Assembly: GCF_006861795.1 (NCBI RefSeq)
Contig: NZ_VDGH01000005.1
Coordinates: 248,001-312,000 of the forward strand
DNA: 64,000 nucleotides
Direction: 5' to 3'
Source of the DNA: Psychrobacillus lasiicapitis
Lineage (GTDB): Bacteria; Bacillota; Bacilli; Bacillales_A; Planococcaceae
The notes under the pieces were generated by a model. The model made no database searches. It had not been told where the DNA came from and was given only the letters and a program-made list of their open reading frames with translations. Positions 19,581-29,412 of the stretch are shown in pieces (the stretch's first letter is position 1; each line of letters starts with the position of its first letter). The position numbers were made by a program, and so were the translations under genes.

Positions 19581-21197
19581 CTAAAAACCAATTTTTTTCG
19601 TATATTTTGTGAGTCTTTCTCCAAAGAGTTTTTGTGCAAGACCTAATCGCAATGTCACATATCCATAAAAAGCAGCACCGATGGAAGCACAAACGAAGAT
19701 GACTACTAACGCTTCCAGCTTATGATCAATCATGACCATTTTTTCAATACCCCATTTGGAAAGGAATACAAGCATTAACATAGCTACATTTACCACAACG
19801 ATTAATAGAATTCTTCTAAATACCATCGTTGATTTGTAATGTAAAGTTTTTCGAATCGCAAACATATTTAACCCTATTGCTACAATATAACCTAATGAGG
19901 TAGCCAATATTGCACCGTCTGTTTCAAACGCTTTAATGAGTGGCGTATTTAATACAAGCTTTGTTAATATACCTATTAACAAATTCAATATAATAAGTTT
20001 TTGACGATCTATCCCTTGCAAAATCGCTGTTGTCACTGGATAAAGCGCAAATAATATAGCTACAGGTGCATAATGAGCAAGCACTGTCGCCCCTGTTTCA
20101 CTTTGCTCGTAAAACACTAAGTAAAATTCATTCGCTAAAACGGAAATTCCCATTGCAGCTGGTACAGTTAGGAATAGTAATATTTGAAAAGTTTGGTCTA
20201 ATGATTTTCTTACTTGGCCAAAATCTTGCTTAGCGTAATAACTTGTGATTAACGGAATTAACGTCATGGAAAATCCTGTTGCTAGCATTACAGGGATCAT
20301 TACTAATTTGTGTGTGGAAAAGTTGAGCATTCCAAGTAATGTGTTGGAAATTTCTCCATTAATACCTATTTTCAACATTGCTCGGTTAAATGTAATCATA
20401 TCGATAAATTGGAATAATGGATTGATAACACCGACTAAAGCAAATGGAATGGTGTAAATCAGCATCTCTTTATAAATATTTGTAAGTGAAACATCAGAAG
20501 TCATTTTACCACTCGAATTGAGCAATCCATTAAACTCTGGCTTTAATTTTTTCCAATACCAATATAAAACGATTAAACTTGCAATCGCCCCTAAAAACGC
20601 AGCAAACACTGCAAAAGAAATCGCGGTTTTTTCAGAACCTTTGAAAATATAAACGACCATAAATCCGCCTGCTAGTACAAACAGAATACGTACAATTTGC
20701 TCAAATAACTGTGAAACTGCTGTAGGAGACATATGTTGATACCCTTGGAAAAATCCTCGGATTAAACTCATGACAGGTACAACAATAACCGCAAAACTTA
20801 CATATTTAATAACGGTTGCTACATCTTCTACAGTAAACAGTGCCTCATCATCTTTAATGATGAGATGAGCTATCGGTTCCGACATTGCAAATAAAATGAT
20901 AAACCCTAAAACTCCTGTACCCATCATCAGTAGCATACTGGACTTTACTAATTTTCGACCAGTTGCATAATCCCCAAGCGCATTATATTTTGAAACAAAC
21001 TTAGAAACAGCGATTGGCACTCCAGAAACAGCAATCGCTAGCATAATGGAATACGGTACATATGCGTATTGGTATAGTGCTACATAATCTTCCCCAATGA
21101 TTTGGTAAAAAGGAATAACATATAGTACACCCAAAATTCTTGATAACAAGAGACCAACTGTCAAAATCATTGTCCCTTTTAATAAATTCGAAGCCAT
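19581..21197 (-). CDS. ytgP: MATE/MOP-family lipid II flippase-like protein YtgP
   Basis: 538 residues with about 14 hydrophobic helices, a polysaccharide-exporter (MOP superfamily, SpoVB/MurJ-like) protein. B. subtilis YtgP is a MurJ-type lipid II flippase. The N-terminal segment SNLLKGTMILTVGLLLSRILGVLYVIPF is typical. I use the ATG at 21197 rather than the TTG one codon earlier. It heads a ytgP-ytzG transcript and faces a family III repeat upstream. Confidence 0.9.
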   Translation of the reverse strand: MASNLLKGTMILTVGLLLSRILGVLYVIPFYQIIGEDYVALYQYAYVPYSIMLAIAVSGVPIAVSKFVSKYNALGDYATGRKLVKSSMLLMMGTGVLGFIILFAMSEPIAHLIIKDDEALFTVEDVATVIKYVSFAVIVVPVMSLIRGFFQGYQHMSPTAVSQLFEQIVRILFVLAGGFMVVYIFKGSEKTAISFAVFAAFLGAIASLIVLYWYWKKLKPEFNGLLNSSGKMTSDVSLTNIYKEMLIYTIPFALVGVINPLFQFIDMITFNRAMLKIGINGEISNTLLGMLNFSTHKLVMIPVMLATGFSMTLIPLITSYYAKQDFGQVRKSLDQTFQILLFLTVPAAMGISVLANEFYLVFYEQSETGATVLAHYAPVAILFALYPVTTAILQGIDRQKLIILNLLIGILTKLVLNTPLIKAFETDGAILATSLGYIVAIGLNMFAIRKTLHYKSTMVFRRILLIVVVNVAMLMLVFLSKWGIEKMVMIDHKLEALVVIFVCASIGAAFYGYVTLRLGLAQKLFGERLTKYTKKIGF

Positions 21198-21227
21198 CAA
21201 ACCCGCCCAATCCTATCAAATTCGCCT

Positions 21228-21465
21228 CGACGTATTTGCTCCTTCTCAAGCTCGTCGCAGAAAACAGTGTTGCCCAGATTATGTAAAGAAGTTAGCCTAA
21301 TAACTTCTCATCCTTGACAAATGCTTAATTGCCTGCATCACGAAGGCCTAAGCTCGCTCGAGATATTTTCTATAATCTGTGGCATCCGCCGGAGGCTTTA
21401 ACTTTATTCAGTAGTTATTTTTTGCTTCTGTGCAAGAAAATATTGCTGAATGAAGTTAAATTGTC
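21228..21465 (+). repeat. Family III dispersed repeat (copy 1)
   Basis: Fills the gap between ytgP and ytfP. Its diagnostic block TGTGGCATCCGCCGGAGG (from 21381) recurs at 32.33 kb, as does an upstream CCTGCATCACG/TGCGTGATGCAGG-type block. It ends with a large inverted repeat TTAACTTTATTCAG / CTGAATGAAGTTAA (about 21401-21414 and 21447-21460). No gene is apparent. Confidence 0.65.
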
Positions 21466-21542
21466 TACACTACAGTTTACATCTGTCTCATGAAAACTAC
21501 AATCGTGTATAATAAAGAAAAAAGTGAAAGTGTGAACTAATT

Positions 21543-22802
21543 ATGTATGACGTTATTGTAATCGGTGGGGGTCCATCAGGATTAATGGCCGCTGCAGCTG
21601 CTGGAGCAGAAAAGAAAAAAGTATTACTTATTGAAAAAGGATCGAAACTCGGTAAAAAACTTGCTATTTCTGGTGGAGGACGCTGTAACGTAACCAATCG
21701 ACTTCCTCAAGAAGAAATAGTCAAAAATATCCCGGGAAATGGACGTTTTTTATTCAGTCCCTTCTCCGTTTTTAATAATGAAGATATTATTGCGTTTTTT
21801 GAAAATCTTGGGGTCGCCTTAAAAGAAGAAGATCACGGAAGAATGTTTCCAGTTTCTAATAAGGCAATGGATGTTGTAAATGCATTACTTGATGAATTAG
21901 AAAGATTACATGTAGAAATTAAATTAAATTCCCCAGTTGCAAAGCTGTTAATGAATGACGAAAAAGTAATTGGCGTCCGCCTTAGTACAGGTGAAGAAAT
22001 TGTTGCACCAGCTGTTGTTGTTGCAGTCGGAGGAAAAGCAGTTCCGCAAACTGGATCCACTGGTGACGGCTATCCTTGGGCTGAAAAAGCTGGACATACA
22101 GTTACGGATCTCTATCCGACAGAAGTTCCTTTACTATCAAGCGAGTCTTTTATTAAATCGAAAGATCTTCAAGGTCTTGCACTACGAGATGTTGCCGTTT
22201 CTGTACTGAAGAAAAATGGTAAACCGATTATTACCCATCAAATGGACATGCTATTTACCCATTTCGGCTTAAGCGGGCCAGCCATTTTGCGTTGTAGCCA
22301 ATTCGTTGTAAAAGAACAAAAGAAAAATGGCGGACAGCCTGTTCAAATTCGCATCGATAGTTTACCCGATCAAAACGAAGAGCAGACCTTCCAATCTCTT
22401 CTTTCTTCCATCAAAGAGGATCCCAAAAAAGCGGTGAAAAATGTTTGGAAAGGGATTGTGCCGGAAAGATGGTTATTATTCTTGCTTCAGCGTGCGGGTA
22501 TCCAGGAAAGCGAAGATGGGCAAAACCTAGCGCACGATAAAATAAGAGAACTTGCACATCAGCTGAAACAATTTACGGTGGACGTTTATGGTACACAGCC
22601 TCTCGATAAAGCATTTGTAACAGGTGGTGGCGTATCTATTAAAGAAATTGAACCGAAAACAATGGCTTCTAAGAAAAAAGCAGGACTTTATTTCTGTGGG
22701 GAAATTTTAGATATTCACGGATATACAGGTGGTTATAATATTACATCCGCTCTTGTAACTGGGAAAATTGCAGGTATGAGTGCTGCACTATCCTATAATT
22801 AA
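21543..22802 (+). CDS. ytfP: HI0933-like NAD(P)/FAD-dependent oxidoreductase YtfP
   Basis: 419 residues with an N-terminal FAD dinucleotide-binding motif [18 protein letters not shown], then the family hallmark [24 protein letters not shown] and a C-terminal [23 protein letters not shown]. The family (HI0933/BaiN-like) is flavin-binding but its physiological substrate is unknown. The ribosome site is poor. A TATAAT lies 35 bp upstream of the ATG. Confidence 0.9.
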   Translation: MYDVIVIGGGPSGLMAAAAAGAEKKKVLLIEKGSKLGKKLAISGGGRCNVTNRLPQEEIVKNIPGNGRFLFSPFSVFNNEDIIAFFENLGVALKEEDHGRMFPVSNKAMDVVNALLDELERLHVEIKLNSPVAKLLMNDEKVIGVRLSTGEEIVAPAVVVAVGGKAVPQTGSTGDGYPWAEKAGHTVTDLYPTEVPLLSSESFIKSKDLQGLALRDVAVSVLKKNGKPIITHQMDMLFTHFGLSGPAILRCSQFVVKEQKKNGGQPVQIRIDSLPDQNEEQTFQSLLSSIKEDPKKAVKNVWKGIVPERWLLFLLQRAGIQESEDGQNLAHDKIRELAHQLKQFTVDVYGTQPLDKAFVTGGGVSIKEIEPKTMASKKKAGLYFCGEILDIHGYTGGYNITSALVTGKIAGMSAALSYN

Positions 22803-22812
22803 TAAGCAATAT

Positions 22813-23166
22813 AGAGAAACTGTGCGGTAGTTATCGGAGTCTCACCCCAACTAAACTTGTTATTTTAAGAAATGGTTGCTTTCCATGACAATTTGGTTGC
22901 TCTCATACAGATTTAGTTGCTTTCGGAGTAAAATTGGTTGCTTTCAGTGAAGTCGATACTGAATAAGTAAGAAATATCTATTGATTTTCGCTCCAGACGG
23001 CGAGGTCAACAGGATGTCGGTTTCAAAGGCGTTACCACACGATGTGGCGTTCTTAGCCTTTGTTCCACTTGGGCTAATGAGACATCCCAACGTACGCCTA
23101 AGCGGCGGGGATGGAGTGAATCACGGTGGACACCTATTAAAGCCTTACCGCGCAGTATCCCTAAAA
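22813..23166 (+). repeat. Family I dispersed repeat (copy 2), bounded by inverted ends
   Basis: The left end AGAGAAACTGTGCGGT (22813-22828) is the inverse of the right end ACCGCGCAGTATCCCT (23147-23162), giving a ~350-bp unit with imperfect terminal inverted repeats. Inside are the 20-21-bp TGGTTGC array (22873-22950) and the GGCGTTACCACACGATGTGG...CTTAGCCTTTGTTCC block shared with copies 1 and 4. It lies between ytfP and the trp leader. Confidence 0.75.
22873..22950 (+). repeat. Four-unit TGGTTGC array, 20-21 bp period
   Basis: TGGTTGC or TAGTTGC starts at 22873, 22894, 22914 and 22935 (spacings 21, 20, 21). The same array, with the same spacings and partly the same spacers, lies inverted at 62041-62125. 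Confidence 0.85.
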
Positions 23167-23242
23167 TGTGCAACTATTTATTAGCTACCTCAAAATATAA
23201 ATTGAATTTTAACACTATTTATAATACAATAGTCTTTAACAA

Positions 23243-23485
23243 GCGATGAGGAAGAATAGTAGCGATGTAAAATGCTTAAGAGAGCTGACGGTTGGTGCAA
23301 GTTAGTAGCAGACATGTCGTGAATGGGCTTCTGAGCTCCGGGCTGAACGAATTAGTAGGCTTTGGCGTAGGTCTACGTTATAAGACTTTGCGAATGATTG
23401 TTTGCAAAATAAGCGGGTTACAATAGTAATCAATAAAGGTGGCACCACGGCTCTCCGTCCTTTTTAGATGGAGGGCCTTTTTGTG
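23243..23485 (+). promoter_or_regulatory. Tryptophan T-box riboswitch of trpEG
   Basis: The leader reads uncharged tRNA-Trp. Seen: the stem I apical part (GAGAGCTGACGGTTGGTGCA), the specifier region GTGAATGGGCTTCTGAG with specifier codon UGG at 23324-23326, and the T-box AAAGGTGGCACCACGG at 23435-23450. Within it UGGC implies pairing to a tRNA 3' end with discriminator G, as in tRNA-Trp. The leader ends with a terminator of stem GGCTCTCCGTCC/GGAGGGCC type and a T-run (about 23449-23485). Uncharged tRNA-Trp should stabilise the antiterminator. Confidence 0.95.
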
Positions 23486-23517
23486 TTCAGTTGAGCAGAG
23501 AAAAGGAGAGATTAGTA

Positions 23518-24906
23518 ATGACAGTTGAGACGAGAAGCTATGAGATGAAAGAGATTCAAGGAGACATGATGACCCCTATTTCCATTTACCAATCGATTAA
23601 TGGAAGAAAGAAAATGCTATTTGAATCTTCCGCGAAGCATGAGGAAAGTGGACGCTATTCATTTATCGCATTAAACCCCATTGCAGAACTGATTGGTGAC
23701 CAATCAGGCTATACTCTGTCATATACCAAGGGTGAAACGGAGAAAGGATCAACTTCTGTAATAGAAAAGCTAAAAAATTTAATGCCCATTCATATGGAAA
23801 AGTACCCGTTTGCTTTTTTTGGCGGTGCGATTGGCTACTTCGGATACGAAACAGCATTTTATCATGAGAAAATCGGGGAATTATTGCCTGATGAATTAGA
23901 AATGCCAGATATCCATCTAATGTTTTATGATACATTTATTATTTTTGATCATTTGAAGCAAACTGTGACGATTGCTGCAATTGATTTATTTCAAACTGGT
24001 CGCACGCAACAAGAGATGGCATCTGCTATTGAAACAATTTATACCGATTTACAGCAGGTTTTCAAGTTTCAAGAAGATACAAAAACAAGTCTTGCTTTCC
24101 AACCAAATATAGAACAGGCAACTTTCATTCAGATGGTAGAAAGAGCAAAGGAGCATATTGTAAAAGGTGATATTTTCCAAATTGTATTGTCACAACGTTT
24201 TTCTTCTCCTTTCGAAGGAAATCCTTTTGCCTTATATCGCCAGCTTCGCACTTCGAATCCTTCTCCCTATATGTTTTATATGGAGTTTGAAAAATATACT
24301 ATTCTCGGAACTTCACCAGAAAGCTTAGTAAAAGTTAATAATGGCATGATTACAACCAATCCAATTGCAGGCACAAAGCCACGAGGAAAAAACTCCGAGG
24401 AAGATATGCAAATCGCGAAAGATTTATTGAATGATGAAAAAGAAATTGCCGAGCACCGCATGCTTGTAGATCTTGGCCGTAATGATATCGGAAGAATCTC
24501 AGAAATTGGTTCCGTACAAATCGAAAAGTATATGAAGATTGAATACTATAAATATGTCATGCATATAGTCTCCGAAGTAACTGGTCGCTTAATGAAAGAC
24601 TTGCATGTGCTCGACGTGTTGACAGCTTGTTTGCCAGCAGGAACTGTATCAGGAGCTCCTAAAATCCGTGCAATGCAAATTATTAATGATTTGGAAACTA
24701 CCAAACGCGGAGTGTACGCGGGAGCGGTCGGCTATATATCCGTCACTGGCAATATGGATTTAGCACTTGCTATACGCACGATGGTTGTGAAAGATGGCCT
24801 TGCGCATGTTCAAGCCGGAGCTGGTATTGTCTTTGATTCGATTCCAAAAAGTGAATACGAGGAAACGATTAATAAAGCAAAAGCATTGTTGGAGGTGCAA
24901 CGATGA
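23518..24906 (+). CDS. trpE: Anthranilate synthase component I
   Basis: TrpE converts chorismate to anthranilate with ammonia from TrpG. 462 residues from the ATG at 23518, which has AAGGAGA upstream; an earlier in-frame start lacks a site. C-terminal chorismate-binding motifs are clear: GDIFQIVLSQRF, GTSPESLVKV, PIAGTKPRG, LVDLGRNDIGRIS and CLPAGTVSGAPKIRAM. Sequence alone does not fully exclude a PabB role, but the UGG T-box argues for tryptophan synthesis. The stop overlaps the trpG start (ATGA). Confidence 0.9.
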   Translation: MTVETRSYEMKEIQGDMMTPISIYQSINGRKKMLFESSAKHEESGRYSFIALNPIAELIGDQSGYTLSYTKGETEKGSTSVIEKLKNLMPIHMEKYPFAFFGGAIGYFGYETAFYHEKIGELLPDELEMPDIHLMFYDTFIIFDHLKQTVTIAAIDLFQTGRTQQEMASAIETIYTDLQQVFKFQEDTKTSLAFQPNIEQATFIQMVERAKEHIVKGDIFQIVLSQRFSSPFEGNPFALYRQLRTSNPSPYMFYMEFEKYTILGTSPESLVKVNNGMITTNPIAGTKPRGKNSEEDMQIAKDLLNDEKEIAEHRMLVDLGRNDIGRISEIGSVQIEKYMKIEYYKYVMHIVSEVTGRLMKDLHVLDVLTACLPAGTVSGAPKIRAMQIINDLETTKRGVYAGAVGYISVTGNMDLALAIRTMVVKDGLAHVQAGAGIVFDSIPKSEYEETINKAKALLEVQR

Positions 24907-25475
24907 TTTTATTAATCGATAATTATGATTCCTTTACTTATAATTTATTTCAACAAGTGAGCACGCTAGGACAGGAAGTAATGGTTATTCGAAATGATGC
25001 CATATCCATAGAGGAAATTGAACGATTAAATCCTGCGGCTATTATTATTTCTCCAGGTCCTGGTACCCCATCGGAAGCCGGCATTTCGGTGGAGATCATC
25101 CAGAAGCTGCACAGAAAATATCCGATACTGGGCATTTGCCTCGGTCATCAATCAATTGGGGCTGCATTTGGCGCGAATATTGTGCAAGCAAAAACAATCA
25201 TGCATGGCAAGATTTCAAACGTAGAACATACTTATTCATATTTGTTTGAGGGTGTAAATGAACCCTTTTCCGTAATGCGTTATCATTCGCTTGTGATTGA
25301 TGAAAATACGATAAGCGACGAACTAGAGGTACTTGCCAGAGCTGAAGATGATCAGGAAATAATGGCGATTAAGCATCGTGATTACCCTCTTTATGGACTT
25401 CAATTCCATCCGGAATCCATTGGAACTGCACAAGGGAATCGAATTATACAGACTTTTATAGAAACACTTGAATGA
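24903..25475 (+). CDS. trpG: Anthranilate/aminodeoxychorismate synthase glutaminase subunit
   Basis: 190 residues, a class I glutamine amidotransferase that feeds ammonia to TrpE. The nucleophile is in GICLGHQSIG (Cys near residue 79) and the His-Glu pair in LQFHPES near residue 170. In B. subtilis one such subunit (PabA/TrpG) serves both folate and tryptophan pathways, so dual use is possible here. It is translationally coupled to trpE and followed by a terminator; no other trp gene follows. Confidence 0.9.
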   Translation: MILLIDNYDSFTYNLFQQVSTLGQEVMVIRNDAISIEEIERLNPAAIIISPGPGTPSEAGISVEIIQKLHRKYPILGICLGHQSIGAAFGANIVQAKTIMHGKISNVEHTYSYLFEGVNEPFSVMRYHSLVIDENTISDELEVLARAEDDQEIMAIKHRDYPLYGLQFHPESIGTAQGNRIIQTFIETLE

Positions 25476-25489
25476 TAATCTACAAAATT

Positions 25490-25525
25490 TAGGAGCTCCT
25501 AGTACCTTACTAGGGGCTTTTTTAG
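25490..25525 (+). terminator. trpG terminator
   Basis: The stem GCTCCTAGT / ACTAGGGGC followed by a T-run begins 15 bp past the trpG stop. Confidence 0.8.
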
Positions 25526-25645
25526 TTGTGAAATGCTTGAGAATGGAGTTAGTTGGAAATTTGGGGTGTTTAGTTGGATTTTTTGAAGGTTTAGTTGTAA
25601 TTTCTGAGGATTTAGTTGGAAAAATGAACAGTTTAGTTGTAATAG
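25522..25645 (+). repeat. TTAGTTG array with exact 21-bp period
   Basis: TTAGTTG begins at 25549, 25570, 25591, 25612 and 25633, each exactly 21 bp apart, with one more at 25522 (27 bp before). The spacers differ from unit to unit. It lies between the trpG and leuS terminators and contains no convincing gene. Confidence 0.85.
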
Positions 25646-25659
25646 TAAAAAAAGTAAAA

Positions 25660-25699
25660 AAAAGCTACTTATCCTTCATAGGGATAAGCAGCTTTTTCA
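25660..25699 (-). terminator. leuS terminator
   Basis: AAAGCTGCTTATCC / GGATAAGTAGCTTT with flanking A/T runs, just after the leuS stop on the minus strand. Confidence 0.85.
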
Positions 25700-25703
25700 C
25701 TCG

Positions 25704-28115
25704 TCAGATTACAATATTAACCATTTTTCCAGGTATTGCAATAATCTTCTTCACTTCTTGACCTTCTAGCCATTGTTGCACTTGTTCAGAAGCTAAAGCT
25801 AATGCTTCTAACTCCTCTTTTGTTGCATCTTTAGAAACATTTAGTTTCGCGCGTACTTTTCCTTTAATTTGCACCGGAACTTCTACTTCGTTATCTACTA
25901 ATTTAGACTCATCGAATGTTGGCCAAGATTCATACACGATTGTATCATTATGTCCAAGAATGCTCCAAAGCTCCTCAGCTATATGCGGAACGATTGGAGA
26001 AATAAGCTTCACAAAGCCCTCCACATATTCTTTTGAGATTTTCTCTGCTTTATAGCCTTCATTGATAAATACCATCATTTGTGAAATGGCTGTATTATAA
26101 TGCATTGCTTCAAAGTCTTCCGTTACTTTTTTAACCGTTTGGTGATACGCTTTTTCCATATTGTCAGAAGAAGTGTCTGTAACTTTCGCACTTAATTTAC
26201 CATCTTCATCGACAAGTAAACGCCAAATACGGTCTAGGAATCGTCTTGATCCATCTAAGCCGTTTGTTGACCATGGTTTAGAAGAATCCAGCGGTCCCAT
26301 GAACATTTCATATAGACGAAGAGAATCTGCTCCATGACTTTTCACGATATCATCAGGATTAACTACATTCCCTTTTGACTTAGACATTTTTTCGTTACCT
26401 TCACCTAGGATCATTCCTTGGTTAAATAGTTTTTGAAATGGCTCTTTCGTTGCCACAACGCCGATGTCGTAAAGGAATTTATGCCAAAAACGTGCATATA
26501 ACAAGTGAAGTACCGCATGCTCCGCTCCACCCACATAAATGTCAACTGGAAGCCAACGTTTAGCTAGTTCTGGATCCACAAGTGCTTCGTCATTGTTCGG
26601 ATCGATATAACGTAGGTAGTACCAGCAGCTGCCTGCCCATTGTGGCATTGTATTTGTTTCACGACGCCCTTTTTTACCTGTTACTGGATCTACAACATTT
26701 ACCCACTCCGTAATATTAGCTAATGGAGATTCACCGGTTCCACTTGGTTTGATATCTGTAGTTACAGGAAGCATTAATGGTAATTCAGACTCATCTACAG
26801 GAGTAGATGTGCCATCCTCCCAATGGATAATTGGAATTGGCTCGCCCCAATAACGTTGACGGCTAAATAACCAGTCACGAAGACGATACGTAATTTTCTT
26901 TTCACCTTTACCATTTTGCTCAAACCATTCGATCGCTTTGGCAATAGCTTCTTGTTTGTTCAAGCCATTTAAGAATTCTGAGTTCACAAGCGTACCATCA
27001 GCTGTGTATGCTTCTTTTTCAATATCCCCACCTGAAACTACTTCAACGATTGGTAAGTCAAATTGTTTTGCAAATTCATAGTCGCGCTCATCATGGGCTG
27101 GAACCGCCATAATAGCACCTGTCCCGTATGATGCTAACACATAATCCGCAATCCAAATTGGCATTTTTTCGCCACTTACTGGATTGATCGCATAAGCACC
27201 TGTGAATACACCTGTTTTGTGTTTTGCAAGGTCCGTACGTTCTAAATCACTTTTCAATTTCACTTGATCTTTATAAGCTTGCACTGCTTCAGCTTGTTCA
27301 GCAGTTGTGATTGTATCGACAAGCTTGTGTTCAGGCGCTAATACTGCATAAGTTGCACCGAAAATGGTATCTGGTCGAGTAGTAAATGCACGGAAGGATT
27401 CCTTCGTATCAGCTATGTCAAATGTAAGCTCAGCACCTTCTGAACGGCCAATCCAGTTACGTTGCATTTCTTTTAAGCTTTCCGGCCAATCTAGTTCTTC
27501 CAGGTCTTCCAAAAGTCTATCTGCATAGGCAGTTATGCGAAGTACCCATTGACGCATCGGACGACGTTCTACTGGATGTCCTCCACGTTCAGAAACGCCA
27601 TCAATTACCTCTTCATTTGCCAATACAGTACCTAATGCAGGGCACCAGTTTACTGGTACTTCATCTACATAAGCTAGACCTTTTTTGTACAACTGAATGA
27701 AAATCCATTGTGTCCATTTGTAGTACGAAGGATCTGTCGTATTAACTTCTCTATCCCAGTCAAATGAAAATCCTAAATCTGTCATTTGACGTTTAAATGT
27801 AGCAATATTCTTGGCAGTAAATTCTGCTGGATCATTACCAGTATCAATCGCATATTGCTCTGCTGGTAATCCAAAAGCATCCCAGCCCATTGGATGAAGT
27901 ACGTTATAGCCTTGTTTACGTTTAAATGCACTTAGTATATCCGTTGCGATATATCCCAGTGGATGCCCAACGTGTAAACCTACTCCTGATGGATAAGGAA
28001 ACATATCCAATGCATAAAATTTAGGTTTGGATGGATCATCCGTCATTTTATACGTCTTGTTTTCTTGCCAATACTTTTGCCACTTTTTTTCGATTGCTTC
28101 ATGATTAAAGCTCAT
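25704..28115 (-). CDS. leuS: Leucyl-tRNA synthetase
   Basis: Class I synthetase charging tRNA-Leu. 803 residues, as in other Bacillales. The HIGH-type motif is [16 protein letters not shown] near residue 40 and the KMSKS loop is [12 protein letters not shown] near residue 575. The CP1 editing domain is present ([12 protein letters not shown] and [12 protein letters not shown]). AAGGAGG precedes the ATG. Expression is governed by a leucine T-box upstream; a family II repeat separates the T-box from the coding region. Confidence 0.97.
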   Translation of the reverse strand: MSFNHEAIEKKWQKYWQENKTYKMTDDPSKPKFYALDMFPYPSGVGLHVGHPLGYIATDILSAFKRKQGYNVLHPMGWDAFGLPAEQYAIDTGNDPAEFTAKNIATFKRQMTDLGFSFDWDREVNTTDPSYYKWTQWIFIQLYKKGLAYVDEVPVNWCPALGTVLANEEVIDGVSERGGHPVERRPMRQWVLRITAYADRLLEDLEELDWPESLKEMQRNWIGRSEGAELTFDIADTKESFRAFTTRPDTIFGATYAVLAPEHKLVDTITTAEQAEAVQAYKDQVKLKSDLERTDLAKHKTGVFTGAYAINPVSGEKMPIWIADYVLASYGTGAIMAVPAHDERDYEFAKQFDLPIVEVVSGGDIEKEAYTADGTLVNSEFLNGLNKQEAIAKAIEWFEQNGKGEKKITYRLRDWLFSRQRYWGEPIPIIHWEDGTSTPVDESELPLMLPVTTDIKPSGTGESPLANITEWVNVVDPVTGKKGRRETNTMPQWAGSCWYYLRYIDPNNDEALVDPELAKRWLPVDIYVGGAEHAVLHLLYARFWHKFLYDIGVVATKEPFQKLFNQGMILGEGNEKMSKSKGNVVNPDDIVKSHGADSLRLYEMFMGPLDSSKPWSTNGLDGSRRFLDRIWRLLVDEDGKLSAKVTDTSSDNMEKAYHQTVKKVTEDFEAMHYNTAISQMMVFINEGYKAEKISKEYVEGFVKLISPIVPHIAEELWSILGHNDTIVYESWPTFDESKLVDNEVEVPVQIKGKVRAKLNVSKDATKEELEALALASEQVQQWLEGQEVKKIIAIPGKMVNIVI

Positions 28116-28135
28116 TGAATTTCCTCCTTAAATGT

Positions 28136-28318
28136 AAGAAAGCGTAAGCGCCTGTGTATGCCCCGACAGGCAAATGGGTTTAGGGGAGGTCTGCAAAGTG
28201 CGCCACATCCTGTGGCATTGCAGACATAACCCGCATCGTGCGGGCCAAGGAGGCAGCTCCTCAGCCACCACAGCTATTTCACATTTGACCTCGAGGGGCT
28301 AGGCGCTGAAGCTAGAAA
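28136..28318 (-). repeat. Family II dispersed repeat (copy 1), in the leuS leader
   Basis: On the minus strand it runs from TTCAGCGCCTAGCCCCTCGA through CCCGCACGATGCGGGTTATG, a CCACAGGATGTGGCGCA block and CAAATGGG-type ends to CCTGTCGGGGCATAC. It aligns over its whole length with the element at 46.5 kb, which is on the opposite strand. It lies after the T-box terminator and before the leuS ribosome site, so it should be transcribed in the leuS mRNA. Confidence 0.85.
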
Positions 28319-28575
28319 TAAAAAAACTCGCCCCTTAAAAAATAAGGGACGAGAGATATACTCACGCGGTACCACCCAAATTAGTGAAAACTTCACTCAA
28401 CTTGATTCCTTAACGCGGAAAACGGTATAAGCTACTAAAGTTCACTTATACAGACTCCAAGGCGAGTTCAATAGGGCATTTCACTAACTTTCACCAACCG
28501 TTAGCTCTCTAAAAAAACACACGCTATTTACTGATCCTTATCCCAGTCTTGCTATTACTTCGTATTTTAGAGGAA
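28319..28575 (-). promoter_or_regulatory. Leucine T-box riboswitch of leuS
   Basis: On the minus strand: GAGAGCTAACGGTTGGTGAA (stem I apex), specifier region TTGAACTCGCCTTGGAG with CUC (Leu) at 28464-28466, and T-box GGGTGGTACCGCGTGAG at 28361-28377. UGGU in the T-box implies discriminator A, right for tRNA-Leu. The terminator stem CTCGTCCCTTA / TAAGGGGCGAG with a T-run lies at 28319-28354. Uncharged tRNA-Leu should promote read-through. Confidence 0.95.
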
Positions 28576-28596
28576 ATAACAAGAAATAGCAAGTTT

Positions 28597-29364
28597 TTAT
28601 TGCGTTGTGTATCCACCATCTAAAACAACAGCTTGACCTGTCATCCCTTTTGCAGAATCACTTGCTAAAAATAATGCCAAGTCAGCAATTTCCTTTACAT
28701 CTAACAAACGTTTCTGCGGAACTAACGGATATAAAACTTCTTCTAGTACTGCTTCTACTGGAATGTTACGTGTTTTTGCAAGATCCTCAAATTGATTGCG
28801 CACAAGAAGTGTATCCGCATATCCAGGACAGATAGCATTAACCGTTATTCCATCGGCAGCCGTTTCCAAGGCTGCAACTTTTGTTAATCCAATAACACCA
28901 TGCTTAGCAGAATTATAGGCAGCTTTTCCTGCAAAACCAATTAAGCCATTGATGGATGCCATATTAATAATTCTACCGAAGCCTTCTTTACGCATATGTG
29001 GAAGAACATGCTTAGTCGCCACAAATGGAGCGGTTAGCATAATTTTTATTAATAATTCAAAGCGCTCTGTCGGAAAATCTTCTAGCATTGCAACATGCTG
29101 CATTCCGGCATTATTAATTAAAATATCAATACGACCAAACTCTTCTACCGTTCTATTAATAGAATGTACAATTTCCTCTTCATTTGTAACATCACATTTA
29201 ACACTAAGAACGTCTTCACCAAGTGACAATGCAGCTTCTTTTACTTTTTCTTCATTAATATCCGTTAAAACTACCTTCGCACCTGCTTCATAAAATTCAC
29301 GTGCTATTTCAAATCCTATACCTTGTGCCGCTCCGGTGATGAGTAGTACTCTATCTTTTACCAT
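28597..29364 (-). CDS. bdhA: 3-hydroxybutyrate dehydrogenase (SDR family)
   Basis: 255 residues from the ATG at 29364, which has GGAGGT seven bases upstream. A short-chain dehydrogenase with LITGAAQGIGFEIA (NAD binding), NNAGMQHVA and the catalytic YNSAKHG. Context gives the substrate: it ends a scoA-scoB-permease operon like B. subtilis yxjC-scoAB-yxjF. It would oxidise D-3-hydroxybutyrate to acetoacetate, which the CoA-transferase then activates. Confidence 0.88.
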   Translation of the reverse strand: MVKDRVLLITGAAQGIGFEIAREFYEAGAKVVLTDINEEKVKEAALSLGEDVLSVKCDVTNEEEIVHSINRTVEEFGRIDILINNAGMQHVAMLEDFPTERFELLIKIMLTAPFVATKHVLPHMRKEGFGRIINMASINGLIGFAGKAAYNSAKHGVIGLTKVAALETAADGITVNAICPGYADTLLVRNQFEDLAKTRNIPVEAVLEEVLYPLVPQKRLLDVKEIADLALFLASDSAKGMTGQAVVLDGGYTTQ

Positions 29365-29412
29365 TTGTATTACCTCCAAAACTCATTACTTATACTCTTT
29401 AGATATTAAAAT

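Noticed and set aside
22873-22950. Possible CRISPR array
   Set aside because: Units are only about 7-8 bp with 13-bp spacers, spacers recur at another locus, and no cas genes are present.
22981-23184. 67-residue frame before the Trp T-box
   Set aside because: Repeat-derived; the same sequence is read in other frames or broken in copies at 11.75 and 61.7 kb.
25468-25761. 97-residue frame with 7-residue periodic LVG/LVV pattern
   Set aside because: It runs through the trpG terminator, the 21-bp array and the leuS terminator; periodicity comes from the DNA repeat (21 bp is seven codons). No ribosome site.
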